Below, piece after piece: positions 23,984 through 31,514 of a DNA stretch of 46,087 bases. This stretch comes from an uncultured Treponema sp. (GTDB taxonomy: Bacteria; Spirochaetota; Spirochaetia; Treponematales; Treponemataceae). The stretch covers positions 1 through 46,087 of the forward strand of contig CAMVCB010000012.1 in NCBI GenBank assembly GCA_947165895.1, written 5' to 3'. The position numbers and the translations under genes were made by a program. The notes below the pieces were generated by a model that was not told the origin of the DNA, ran no database searches, and worked only from the letters and a program-made list of their open reading frames with translations. Position 1 is the stretch's first letter; every line of letters starts with the position of its first letter.

Positions 23984-24758
23984 TTTTTATTTATTGAATA
24001 CCCTTCCAAATCACTCGCTCCAGGACAGCTCCGCAGCTCTTCCGCTCCCTTTGTGTCTTGTGTCCCAAAAGTGCCCATCTCCAAAAAGGAAGCCAACAGC
24101 CTGCTCCCTCACTTCGTTCGCTCACAGCCAGTTGCCATTAAACTAGCGTGCTCGCACGCGGGCCTTTGTGCAAGCGGCGCAGGCAGCAATGAAAGCACAG
24201 TCATCGGCAACCGCTCCAGGAGTGGCAGAAGAAAAACAGGTAAGCAAAGCAGCTTGCCACACCTTCCGCTCTTTGCCGTTGCCTGTTTCCGCGAGAAGCA
24301 TCATTGTAGTAAGCAATCTTTATGTAAAAGCCGCCAGGCTCTTTTTCGCGCAGTAAATTCATCGTGAAGTAAAAGTGTACCTTCCGCGTATGTCGCAACT
24401 TAAAACGGCGGGCACGCAAAAGCGTTCCCCCTTTCCCCCCCGCCGCGGGGCATCCCCCTTTTCCCCTTTCGTAAAAAATAAGGTATGGTATTGAACCGCT
24501 CTTGGGGGGCAAGGGGGCACCCTTTTGCTCAACATTCCAGTTGTCCTGCCGTTTTAAGATGCTCAGTGCCACCTGCCAAAGGCGGCTTTTGGGAAATCGT
24601 CATGTGTGGGAAAAAGTATTGCCTCAATCGCACAGGGCTGCCGCAGGCGTCACCCCTGCGCTCAATCGGCAAGGCGGCTCTGTTGAGCCGCCAGAAAGCA
24701 GTTCTAGTGGCAGAAGTAGCGTTATATCCCCTTTATATACTTTATCCCCAAAATTCAT
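23984..24758. other. Non-coding left end of the island
   Basis: About 775 bp without a supportable gene: the open frames here lack ribosome binding sites and read as low-complexity Ser/Arg/Leu sequence. The DNA is richer in G+C than the rest of the island and is full of short palindromes such as GCGTGC TC GCACGC (about 24148-24161) and a perfect GGCGGCTC TGTT GAGCCGCC (about 24674-24693). It may be decayed genes, structured repeats, or an insertion hot spot. Confidence 0.5.
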
Positions 24759-24770
24759 TATATTTAAATT

Positions 24771-25658
24771 ATGGGTGCTAAAGACATTACAGAAAAGAAT
24801 CTTGAAGCCTTCAATGACGTATTTGCAGACATAGTTAATGTTCTCTTGTTCAAGGGAAATAACCTTATGAAAGAAAAAGATCTTGAGTCTGCTACAAAAG
24901 ACAGTATGTTTAAGGTAGACGGTAAGATTCATCAACAGGAAAGAGACGTTTCAAAATTTTGGAAAAATGGTGAAGTTAGAATCTCAATTCTTGGTTTTGA
25001 AAATCAGACAGTTCAGGACTCAAAGATGCCTCTTCGTGTAATCAGTTACGATGGAGCTTCTTATAAGCAACAACTTCTGGATAGTAACGATGAAAAAAAT
25101 AAGGAAAAGAAGAAGAAGAGTCTTTATCCTGTCGTAACATTAGTTCTTTATTTTGGAACAGATGAAAAGTGGTCTACTCATAAAAACTTGCTCAGCTGCT
25201 TCAATGTTCCTGAAGAACTAAAACCTTTTGTAAATGATTACAAAATTAATGTTTTCAATATTGCTTGGTTGAGTGACAAAACAATTGATATGTTCCAGAG
25301 TGACTTCAAAATTGTTGCAAAATACTTCCAGGCTGTAAGACTCAAGAAAGATTATAAAGGTTCAATGGAAGAAATAAAACACGTGGATGCTCTTCTTAAA
25401 ATGTTATCTGCATTAACAGGTGACAATTCATTTGAAGAGGTATATAATGAAGGTAACTTAAAGAATAAAAAAGGAGGTGTTACTATGTGCGATGTAGTTG
25501 AGAAAATTGAGAACAGAGGATTTACTAAAGGTAAAGAAGCTCTTGTTAGACAGATGCTCGAAGCTAAACTTGTGACCGAACAGCAGATAGCAGACCTTCT
25601 TAAGATTTCTGTAAAAGAAGTCAAAAAAATTGTAGCTAAAGTGCCTGTACAGGCTTAA
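24771..25658 (+). CDS. Rpn-family PD-(D/E)XK nuclease/putative transposase
   Basis: A 295-residue protein of the Rpn (recombination-promoting nuclease/transposase_31-like) group, common in Treponema and clostridia. It shows the usual opening EKNLEAFNDVFADIVNVLLF, VDGKIHQQERDVSKFW, ISILGFENQT (putative nuclease core Glu/Gln), MPLRVISYDGASYKQQL, YPVVTLVLYFG, and FQSDFKIVAKYF. The C-terminal ~60 residues end in a small helix-turn-helix-like unit (VTEQQIADLLKISVKEVKKI). These proteins nick or cut DNA and can promote recombination; activity here is unproven. There is no Shine-Dalgarno sequence, and TATATT ends six bases before the ATG, so the transcript may be leaderless. A terminator follows. Confidence 0.82.
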   Translation: MGAKDITEKNLEAFNDVFADIVNVLLFKGNNLMKEKDLESATKDSMFKVDGKIHQQERDVSKFWKNGEVRISILGFENQTVQDSKMPLRVISYDGASYKQQLLDSNDEKNKEKKKKSLYPVVTLVLYFGTDEKWSTHKNLLSCFNVPEELKPFVNDYKINVFNIAWLSDKTIDMFQSDFKIVAKYFQAVRLKKDYKGSMEEIKHVDALLKMLSALTGDNSFEEVYNEGNLKNKKGGVTMCDVVEKIENRGFTKGKEALVRQMLEAKLVTEQQIADLLKISVKEVKKIVAKVPVQA

Positions 25659-25695
25659 TAATTGAACTGACCTCAAGGTCCAGGTTCATCTATCG

Positions 25696-25718
25696 GCGAG
25701 GTCTTCCTCGCTTTTTTT
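25696..25718 (+). terminator. Intrinsic terminator of the Rpn-type gene
   Basis: GCGAGG TCTT CCTCGC is a perfect 6-bp stem followed by seven T residues, 37 bases after the stop codon. Confidence 0.88.
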
Positions 25719-26160
25719 GTTTAACAAGAATTTTTTTAAAAATTCGCCGGGGGAGCGCGCGGTGGTCTAAAAATCAGCTCAAAAAAGTTTTACCTGCTTA
25801 AAAGATTGTTTAAAGTACAGTTCGCAAGTTCAGAACTTTTCGTACACTTTTTCTATATATAAATAACATACATTCTTATTATCTATATTTTTCTTTTTAA
25901 AGAAGTGAACTTAAGAAAAAATATAATATATATAGAAGAATCTATGCTACTCAATAGTATTCAAACAAACATAATAATACACAATAGAAAAGTTCAGAAG
26001 GTTAAAAATATCGCACTTTCAGTGTATCAAAGAACACAATTCTGAACTCAAAAAGCTTCCTGCGCATTTGTTGAAATCAGGACTTTATGAAATCGTATCG
26101 GCAGGGAGTTCATATTCTGTACTTAAGTACACCTTGGGGGGGAGGGGGGGAGGTACGTAG
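25719..26160. other. A+T-rich non-coding region with GTTCAGAA motifs
   Basis: About 440 bp with no gene. It contains AAGTTCAGAACTT (25826-25838, a perfect 13-bp palindrome), AGTTCAGAA at 25991-25999, and its inverse TTCTGAACT at 26040-26048, within very A+T-rich sequence. It could be a regulatory region or the island's replication origin, given the helicase gene near the other end. Neither is shown. Confidence 0.45.
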
Positions 26161-26167
26161 TTTTAGT

Positions 26168-26485
26168 ATGAAAAAAATCTTATGGTTAGATGATTTCAGA
26201 AACCCTAAAGATTATCTGAATGGTGATTATGATATTGTTTGGGTCAAAGATTACGAAGAATTTTGTCATCATATTGATAACAATGGTTTACCAGATATTA
26301 TTTGTTTTGATCATGATTTGGGTTATGAAAAGTCTGGATATGATTGTGCAAAATATCCGGTTCATTATTGCCAGCAGAATAATTTAGATATTCCTCAGTA
26401 TGATATTCAAAGTTCAAATGTAGTAGGAAAAGATAATATCAGAAGTCTATTGGAAAACTGGCACAGAGTTTTTATTAATAAATAA
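26168..26485 (+). CDS. cREC (cyclic-phosphate processing receiver-like) protein
   Basis: A 105-residue receiver-fold protein of the cREC family, which has been proposed from comparative genomics to process cyclic phosphates in RNA or nucleotide conflict systems. The landmarks are KKILWLDDFRNP (residues 2-13), ICFDHDLG with the core Asp pair, SGYDCAKY, and YDIQSSNVVGKDNIRSLLENW. It is not a standard response regulator: the motif around the phospho-acceptor Asp is HDLG and no kinase is nearby. The start at 26168 gives the conserved N-terminus; an upstream ATG at 26087 adds a glycine-rich tail unlike the family. The gene stands alone between the A+T-rich region and a convergent gene. Biochemical role is inferred. 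Confidence 0.72.
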   Translation: MKKILWLDDFRNPKDYLNGDYDIVWVKDYEEFCHHIDNNGLPDIICFDHDLGYEKSGYDCAKYPVHYCQQNNLDIPQYDIQSSNVVGKDNIRSLLENWHRVFINK

Positions 26486-26557
26486 TTTTGGAATTCGTAT
26501 TTACACGTAGAGAGAATATCTGTAGTAATGAAACTCTATTTATTATCAGCTAATCAA

Positions 26558-26920
26558 TCACCCTTCATAGATTCTTTTTGCGAGAGGCATATCTACAAAT
26601 ATTTCTGACAATTCTGGATACTTTTCAACAATACAAAGCATATGCTTATATTGTTTTCTGATAATTTTCAGTTGCTGAGCTATGTATTCTTCACGGGAAA
26701 GTACTGGGGGAGGGGTCGGAGATTGTTCCTTTAAGGTTTCGGACAGATGGCTTTCATATTTCGCCCTAACTTCAGTTTCAATTTCCTCTCTAAGTTTTGA
26801 AACAAAGGCAGCGCCAGAGGCTTTTGCCTTTTTGTTATTTTCAGACTTTATTTTTTTTGTATCAAGTGGTTGAGTCGTGCCGGCAGCAATTGCCTTGTTT
26901 GTTATATCGAAATAATCCAT
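26558..26920 (-). CDS. Small charged protein of unknown function, downstream of the FliG-like gene
   Basis: A 120-residue protein I do not recognise. It is hydrophilic, with a Lys/Ala-rich N-terminal third (TKKIKSENNKKAKASGAAFV), a probable coiled-coil or long helix (about residues 37-68), a Pro-rich turn SPTPPPVLS, and a final helical part. There is no membrane segment. It starts six bases after the FliG-like stop, so it shares its transcript and the upstream composite promoter. Its placement suggests a partner for the FliG-like protein. The basic SGAAFV segment vaguely recalls flagellum-linked DUF327 proteins, but the match is too weak to name. Confidence 0.6.
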   Translation of the reverse strand: MDYFDITNKAIAAGTTQPLDTKKIKSENNKKAKASGAAFVSKLREEIETEVRAKYESHLSETLKEQSPTPPPVLSREEYIAQQLKIIRKQYKHMLCIVEKYPELSEIFVDMPLAKRIYEG

Positions 26921-26926
26921 ATAAAA

Positions 26927-27652
26927 TTAAAAGTTCCAGAAACTATCTCTACTAAAAATATCCATACCTTCGTCAATTTCGAGCCGGAATATGGTGTTTA
27001 CGAAGTAAGAACGAGCGTTATTAAGTTTGCTTTGTGGAATTGGACCTAGCAGATCGATCTCTTCCTGAAGTATTTTTGCAGCACGTTCAGACAGATTTCG
27101 GAATATTTTATTTTTAATTGCATCGGGTTCAAATTTGAGGATGATTGCAATTTCTTTCCGATCCAAATTACGTAAGATTTTTTGAATATCTCTGTCTTTA
27201 AGGTAAACAATGTCTTCTATATTGAAAACGCATTTATCCAGCTTTTTTTTAAGGACTGGAGTAGTTGCACGGAAGTCGTGGACTGCTTTTTCTGAAAATT
27301 CTCTGCCTGTTGCCGGAAGATTATCTTTTATAATCTTATAATCCTCCTCGCAGTTTATGAAGGCACTTTTAACAACGTGGTCTGCTTCTGCAATTACAGA
27401 ATCATCTGTTTTTTGAAACTGCTTGGAACGTGCAAAGATTTTATCGCGCGTATCGTTATCATAAATTTTCAGAAAATCATCTGCCTGTGTAGAATCCAAT
27501 TCCAGATAAGCGATTACTTTTGCCAGACTATCTAAATGCTTTTGCTGTAAATATTCCCGTAAAACCTTATTAATTTCCTTTGTGATATTTTGCATTGCGC
27601 AGGAAACCATAATTTGTGCTTTTCTGCTTTTAACAGATAAATCATCTGACAT
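26927..27652 (-). CDS. FliG-like protein encoded on the island
   Basis: A 241-residue protein resembling the middle and C-terminal domains of the flagellar switch protein FliG. Residues 143-241 show FNIEDIVYLKDRDIQKILRN, then KIFRNLSERAAKILQEEI and LLGP, matching the FliG C-terminal domain. The torque-helix residues Arg of SERAA and the acidic pair of QEE are kept. The region before it (LAKVIAYLELDSTQADDFL, NDTRDKIFARS) resembles FliG middle-domain repeats with the EHPQ motif lost. The N-terminal FliF-binding domain is missing or unrecognisable. In flagella FliG contacts MotA and FliM; whether this copy does is inferred. The ATG at 27652 has AAGGAG seven bases upstream. The composite promoter at 27677-27709 drives it. 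Confidence 0.75.
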   Translation of the reverse strand: MSDDLSVKSRKAQIMVSCAMQNITKEINKVLREYLQQKHLDSLAKVIAYLELDSTQADDFLKIYDNDTRDKIFARSKQFQKTDDSVIAEADHVVKSAFINCEEDYKIIKDNLPATGREFSEKAVHDFRATTPVLKKKLDKCVFNIEDIVYLKDRDIQKILRNLDRKEIAIILKFEPDAIKNKIFRNLSERAAKILQEEIDLLGPIPQSKLNNARSYFVNTIFRLEIDEGMDIFSRDSFWNF

Positions 27653-27676
27653 AAACGAGTCTCCTTGATAAAAGTA

Positions 27677-27725
27677 ATAATAAAAAGCGGGAATATCATT
27701 TAGTGATATAGACAAGTTTTATAGT
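27677..27725. promoter_or_regulatory. Composite promoter site 1, bidirectional
   Basis: The dyad ATATCATTTAGTGATAT spans 27693-27709. Exactly 10 nt to its right is TATAGT (27720-27725, rightward), and exactly 10 nt to its left is TATTAT (27682-27677, leftward). It therefore serves the 200-residue gene on one side and the FliG-like gene on the other. Neither direction has a consensus -35; the dyad occupies that position. Confidence 0.75.
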
Positions 27726-27754
27726 TCAATTAAAGAAAGACCAGGAGGTTTGTT

Positions 27755-28357
27755 ATGAAATACTCTAATTGTTTGATTGAAGCGGTAAAGGCAAAATTAA
27801 AAGATCCGAAACATGTACGGATTATTAAGCTTGAGCCTCATGTTTTTACTAACCGTCTTCATTTTGGATGGACCAATGGAGAATATTTTTATCATGCTTA
27901 TGGTAGAAATCGAAATTGTTGGAACAAGTATTTATATAAAACAGTTATTAAGAAGGTTCCTTTTATTGTTTTTGAATCATTTGTTTGTGATAAATTAAAA
28001 GGGGAGCCAATAGAATTTCAGAAGAAGGTTTTAAAAGAGCTTGGAATTCATTTAGCCGATATTCCTTATTCAGCTTGTGACGGCTGGTGCTGGATACTTG
28101 ATGAAAAAGATTTGCCAAAAGAAGAAGATGTTCGTTATCTGGAGAAGCTCTACCGCGGAAAAGTTTTCATCAAAGTTGTTACAGAAGAAAAAGGGATGAA
28201 GGTTCTTACGTACGAACAGCTTTTGAAAATGAAGATCAAAAAAGGTACCGATATGGCAGGATGGCGATACATTACGCAAATGGATACTCCAGATTTTGAA
28301 GGTCTGTACGGTTATCATATCCGTGTTCCAAGGGTAGAACTTACAGATGAAATTTGA
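27755..28357 (+). CDS. Unknown 200-residue protein divergent from the FliG-like gene
   Basis: I do not recognise this protein. It is soluble, basic and rich in aromatic residues, with notable phrases NRLHFGWTNGEYFYHAYGRNR, a CDGWCW motif near residues 108-113, and DMAGWRYITQMDTP near the end. The two cysteines and tryptophans of CDGWCW could make a small structural or metal site, but nothing shows that. AGGAGG lies before the ATG. It is expressed from the rightward half of composite promoter site 1, divergent from the FliG-like gene, and is followed after about 90 bases by site 2. Likely an intact, expressed gene of the same regulon. Confidence 0.7.
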   Translation: MKYSNCLIEAVKAKLKDPKHVRIIKLEPHVFTNRLHFGWTNGEYFYHAYGRNRNCWNKYLYKTVIKKVPFIVFESFVCDKLKGEPIEFQKKVLKELGIHLADIPYSACDGWCWILDEKDLPKEEDVRYLEKLYRGKVFIKVVTEEKGMKVLTYEQLLKMKIKKGTDMAGWRYITQMDTPDFEGLYGYHIRVPRVELTDEI

Positions 28358-28449
28358 AATCTAAACGATGGAAAAAAAAGCCTGATTAGGATGGATAAAG
28401 AGTACAGTGTCATTTTTCATATCTGAGTTATTCTATAAGTAGCTGACTA

Positions 28450-28482
28450 ATATCATTAAATGATATGGTCAGCAGGTATTAT
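28450..28482 (+). promoter_or_regulatory. Composite promoter site 2
   Basis: The perfect dyad ATATCATTAAATGATAT (28450-28466) is extended by outer arms GCTGAC (28442-28447) and GTCAGC (28468-28473). TATTAT (28477-28482) lies exactly 10 nt after the dyad. It precedes the 99-residue membrane-protein gene by 32 bases. Confidence 0.75.
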
Positions 28483-28514
28483 TTATTTCAGATAAAGATT
28501 TCAGGAGGCGTCCT

Positions 28515-28814
28515 ATGATTAAGTTTTTATTTGTAGTGTTTTTGATAATAATTATTGTCCCATCAGTTTTTGGAATGATTTGTTCTTATTTTCATGAGAA
28601 GAAGGTGGTCAAATCAAAAAGAAACAAGCCGTCTCTTACTCATGCACAAATGATGGCCTTACTGGAACCTGATGAAAAGCCGGTACATAAGCCTGTGCAG
28701 AAAATAGAAAAATCTTCGGAAAAGAAAAGATATGAGCAGTCACGACAAACTATAACAAATCAGGTTCCCCACGAAGTTCAGTCTATTATTCTAAAAAGAG
28801 AAATCTATTACTAA
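28515..28814 (+). CDS. Small single-span membrane protein
   Basis: A 99-residue protein with one N-terminal membrane segment (residues 4-24, FLFVVFLIIIIVPSVFGMICS), then a strongly basic cytoplasmic or periplasmic tail containing a KPVHKPVQK stretch. No family is recognised. A single span followed by a charged tail is also the plan of FliO, but there is no sequence match to support that name. AGGAGG precedes the start. It is the first gene behind composite site 2, followed 41 bases later by the 341-residue gene. Its last codons (HEVQS) sit in a 20-bp sequence that recurs at 30267-30286, possibly a recombination scar, so the C-terminus may not be original. Confidence 0.65.
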   Translation: MIKFLFVVFLIIIIVPSVFGMICSYFHEKKVVKSKRNKPSLTHAQMMALLEPDEKPVHKPVQKIEKSSEKKRYEQSRQTITNQVPHEVQSIILKREIYY

Positions 28815-28855
28815 AAAAATGTCTTTTTAAAGATGTCCGGATAAAAGAGGTTACT

Positions 28856-29881
28856 ATGACAGATGAAAAATACAATAAACTTATACAGGCTGCTGTGCCT
28901 TCAAAAGAGGTTCGTGATTACTGTGAGAAAATTGGACGAAATTTTGTGCCATATGAACTTGCTGTTTTAAGTTGTCAGAATACGCTTTTAAGTTATTCTC
29001 AGAAGCATGCTTTGCTTGTGGAATTAGTTCCAGAACTAAGGGCGGAACTGAATGCTAATACTAGAATAATCAGCGGAATATATAAGAATTCTTATTCATC
29101 TGCTGAAATCGCAGCTGAGATTGAATCATATATTAGTATGGAAAATAAGCTGGAAGAGTATCTCTTAAATGACTCTCCTGGAAATGTTTATGAACTTGAG
29201 CTGGAAGAATCTGCTTCATATCGGATGTGGCCTTATAGCTGTGGAGTGTTTTCTTCTATAGATAAAGTTTATGAAAAAATGGAAAGTGAAATCAACGACT
29301 TTAAGGATAGCAAAGAAAAAATTCTATCTTTCAGATTAAGAAAATATAAGATTGATGACAGAGATAATTATGTATATGGAAAATTCATTCCAGAGAAAAA
29401 TAATCCTTATAAATTTCAGCTTCATTATCTCGATTCCTCTTTTATGGTAGATGAGTATTACAACAAACATCATGACGGATTTGAAAATCTTCTGGTATTA
29501 ATTCCCCATCCATTCCGTAATGGAGATATTATCCGCAGAATTGACGATGGCCTTATGGGAGTTGTTTGTAATCTCCAGAATGATGAGGTTTTCTTTGAAT
29601 CTCTTCAGGTTCGTGAAAGGCGGGGAGGTGATATCAGCGATGTTGGCATTCCAGCTGATTATCTAGAGGATGAAAGGTTTTGTTACGACCATCTGGCTTT
29701 CTTTCCGACTTTGTGTGAAAAAGTTGATATTGCAGCCTGCAAAGACAGTAATCCCGCAATGCCTTTGTTAGAAGCTTGTGCAACGGTAATGAAGGGAAAC
29801 GGTTCTTTCGAATATCTCTTCCACGAATGGAATAAGTATATTGATGAAAGAAGAATGGAATATCATAGGCGTTATTACTAA
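28856..29881 (+). CDS. Unknown 341-residue soluble protein
   Basis: No confident family assignment. The first ~100 residues look all-helical (AVPSKEVRDYCEKIG, HALLVELVPELRAELNA). A middle region has many charged and aromatic residues. Residues 200-240 contain LLVLIPHPFRNGDIIRRIDDGLMGVV, reminiscent of small beta-barrel or SH3-like modules in phage and ICE proteins. No signal peptide or membrane segment. It sits in the operon behind composite site 2, between the small membrane protein and the 124-residue gene. Codon use matches its island neighbours. Probably a real gene, function unknown. Confidence 0.68.
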   Translation: MTDEKYNKLIQAAVPSKEVRDYCEKIGRNFVPYELAVLSCQNTLLSYSQKHALLVELVPELRAELNANTRIISGIYKNSYSSAEIAAEIESYISMENKLEEYLLNDSPGNVYELELEESASYRMWPYSCGVFSSIDKVYEKMESEINDFKDSKEKILSFRLRKYKIDDRDNYVYGKFIPEKNNPYKFQLHYLDSSFMVDEYYNKHHDGFENLLVLIPHPFRNGDIIRRIDDGLMGVVCNLQNDEVFFESLQVRERRGGDISDVGIPADYLEDERFCYDHLAFFPTLCEKVDIAACKDSNPAMPLLEACATVMKGNGSFEYLFHEWNKYIDERRMEYHRRYY

Positions 29882-29901
29882 TTTTTTCCCCAGAGGCCTT
29901 T

Positions 29902-30276
29902 ATGGATAATCAGGTACCAATCCGTTTGTTAAAATCAGAAACCGGTTTGCCGGCCAATATCCTCGATGTTCAATATTATTGTACTGTTGAATTCGGAATG
30001 ATGATTTATATTGTAGTTCAAAATGATTCTTTGAAAGAATTAAATGAAAAGAAATCATTCTGGCTTTTCTTTACAGAGGATGCAGATGATTTTTTTTATA
30101 CACCAGGCAAGCCTGATTCTTTATCAGAAGAAGATTTTAATACGATGAAAGATTATGTAAAAAAATCCTATGCAGATAAGAACTCTATTTTGGCAAAACT
30201 TTTTGAACAGCGAAAAAAGGAATGGGAAACTGCGAGAGCATCCTGGGCAAAAGATGGCAATGCAGATTCTCCATGA
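29902..30276 (+). CDS. Unknown 124-residue protein, possibly truncated by an in-frame TGA
   Basis: An acidic soluble protein of unknown family, with a probable beta-rich N-terminal part (VEFGMMIYIVVQND, SFWLFFTED) and a helical C-terminal part (AKLFEQRKKEWETARAS). It begins 20 bases after the 341-residue gene and is likely co-transcribed. The frame ends at TGA (30274-30276), but stays open for a further 72 codons with protein-like composition up to TAA at 30493. The TGA sits on a sequence repeated from the end of the 99-residue gene. It may therefore be a shortened form, a recombination junction, or, less likely, a read-through or selenocysteine codon. Confidence 0.6.
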   Translation: MDNQVPIRLLKSETGLPANILDVQYYCTVEFGMMIYIVVQNDSLKELNEKKSFWLFFTEDADDFFYTPGKPDSLSEEDFNTMKDYVKKSYADKNSILAKLFEQRKKEWETARASWAKDGNADSP

Positions 30277-30495
30277 AGTTCAGTCTCCTATTATTATAAC
30301 AGTAGATGTTTACTACCGATATATCCACTTAAACAAAGATTTGCCCGAAATAATTGTTTTACAACTTTATATGGTTTAGTTAATAGTTTAACAAAATTTG
30401 TAATTAATGGAATTTATATTCCACAAGAAGAAAGTGGAAGTCTTGAAGAATATGAAAATGATTTCATAGAACAAATAAAATCTGTCATAGACTAA
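30277..30495 (+). pseudogene. Orphan C-terminal gene remnant
   Basis: This is a 72-codon open frame without a start codon, in frame with and directly after the stop of the 124-residue gene. Its translation looks protein-like: ARNNCFTTLYGLVNSLTKF, then NGIYIPQEESGSLEEYE and a charged end IEQIKSVID. It is probably the 3' end of a gene whose front was lost or replaced. No family recognised. The rest of the gap to 30722 holds composite site 3 and no other gene. Confidence 0.5.
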
Positions 30496-30584
30496 TTGTT
30501 TCCCCATGCATATGTAATATTATATACTTTTTTTTCCCCCCCCACACACACATCACATACACGATATTTTACATTTTTTTTACA

Positions 30585-30617
30585 ATCTCACTAAATGATA
30601 TTCTTATATGCAATAAT
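30585..30617 (+). promoter_or_regulatory. Composite promoter site 3
   Basis: ATCTCACTAAATGATAT (30585-30601) is the dyad with one changed base. AATAAT (30612-30617) lies exactly 10 nt downstream. The promoter would give a leader of about 100 bases before the FlhA-like gene. The leader contains AAGGAG at about 30629-30634 with no ATG at the right distance, then a second ribosome binding site at 30711-30716. Confidence 0.65.
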
Positions 30618-30722
30618 TTTACTTATAAGGAGAGTTAAATAATAAGAAAAAAGCATATGATTAGTTCTGAAAATTCCCGGAACAAAACTGCTTAATATGG
30701 AAGATGAAAAAAGGAGTATATC

Positions 30723-31514
30723 GTGGGTAATAAAAAAGAAAATATTAATGAAGTAGTGGTTGTTATGATTGCTGTTATTCTGGCAGCTATGCTGTTCATA
30801 CCAATTCCGGCAGAATGGTTGGATATATTGGTAAGAATTCAATTTATAATTTCAACTGCGGTTTTAATATATTCCCTTACTAGTTATTTTAAAAGTATGG
30901 TCAAACTTGTTTTGTATTATTCAGTGACATCTCTGGCGATAAATATCAGTCTTTGTCGTCTAATACTTCAAGGATTAAGAAATGGAATTATTAAGTACCA
31001 GCTTTCTTTTATGGGAGGCGAAGTATCCGGAGGATTAATTATAAATACGATTTTTCTGTTAATTTTCCTTGCTATAATAATTATCATTTCTTTGTTAACA
31101 AAAACAGTAACTGAAAGCATTGTGCGTTATTTTTTAGATTCGATGAATGGAAAATTATGTGAAATTGATAATAAATGTTCTACCAATTTGATTATGAATG
31201 GAAACTCTGAGTTTTTAAAAGAGGAGTTAAAATCGAAAATAGACTTTAATCTATCTTTGGATAGAGGCATAAAAGTACTTGTCTGTAATGTTCATGTAAG
31301 TGTATTTTTTTATCTGTTGGAAATCGTAAATGGAACTTTAATTGAAAAATATCGTAATGGAAAAATCTTGCTAGAATCTGTAAGCAATGCAACAAAATTG
31401 ACTTTATGTAATATAAAAGTGTTTTTTCCATCTCTGGTTTTTGTTTCTATTGCGATTGTGTTAAAAGTTACAAAAATGAATAAAACAGAAGAACAAAAAT
31501 ATCAAACGTCATAA
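30723..31514 (+). CDS. FlhA membrane-domain homologue lacking the cytosolic domain
   Basis: A 263-residue membrane protein resembling the transmembrane half of FlhA, the export-gate protein of the flagellar type III system. It has about six hydrophobic segments (roughly residues 10-28, 34-54, 60-82, 103-127, 195-215 and 235-255). Matches to FlhA in order: IPIPAEWLDILV, SLAINISLCRLIL, the LLTK-E-R-FLDSMNGK-EID stretch (FlhA has TKG-ER-A-FTLDAMPGK-AID), then DFNLSLDRGIKVL. FlhA normally continues with a ~350-residue cytosolic domain that forms a nonameric ring; it is absent here. The start is GTG with AAGGAG six bases upstream. The 3' end overlaps the convergent WYL gene by six bases. Function in export, inhibition or something else is unknown. 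Confidence 0.7.
   Translation: MGNKKENINEVVVVMIAVILAAMLFIPIPAEWLDILVRIQFIISTAVLIYSLTSYFKSMVKLVLYYSVTSLAINISLCRLILQGLRNGIIKYQLSFMGGEVSGGLIINTIFLLIFLAIIIIISLLTKTVTESIVRYFLDSMNGKLCEIDNKCSTNLIMNGNSEFLKEELKSKIDFNLSLDRGIKVLVCNVHVSVFFYLLEIVNGTLIEKYRNGKILLESVSNATKLTLCNIKVFFPSLVFVSIAIVLKVTKMNKTEEQKYQTS

Noticed and set aside
23936..24572. Overlapping open frames of 143, 68 and 123 codons at the left end of the island
   Set aside because: They overlap on both strands in hairpin-rich DNA, lack ribosome binding sites, and give low-complexity Ser/Arg/Leu/Ala sequence.
28515..28814. Naming the 99-residue single-span protein FliO because of the flagellar-like neighbours
   Set aside because: Only topology matches, with no FliO sequence landmark. 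The neighbourhood alone does not justify the name.
30629..30694. Possible 18-codon peptide gene behind AAGGAG with an ATA start
   Set aside because: The only ATG lies about 20 bases from the AAGGAG and the peptide is very short. It may be a decayed leader ORF, but the evidence is too thin to annotate.
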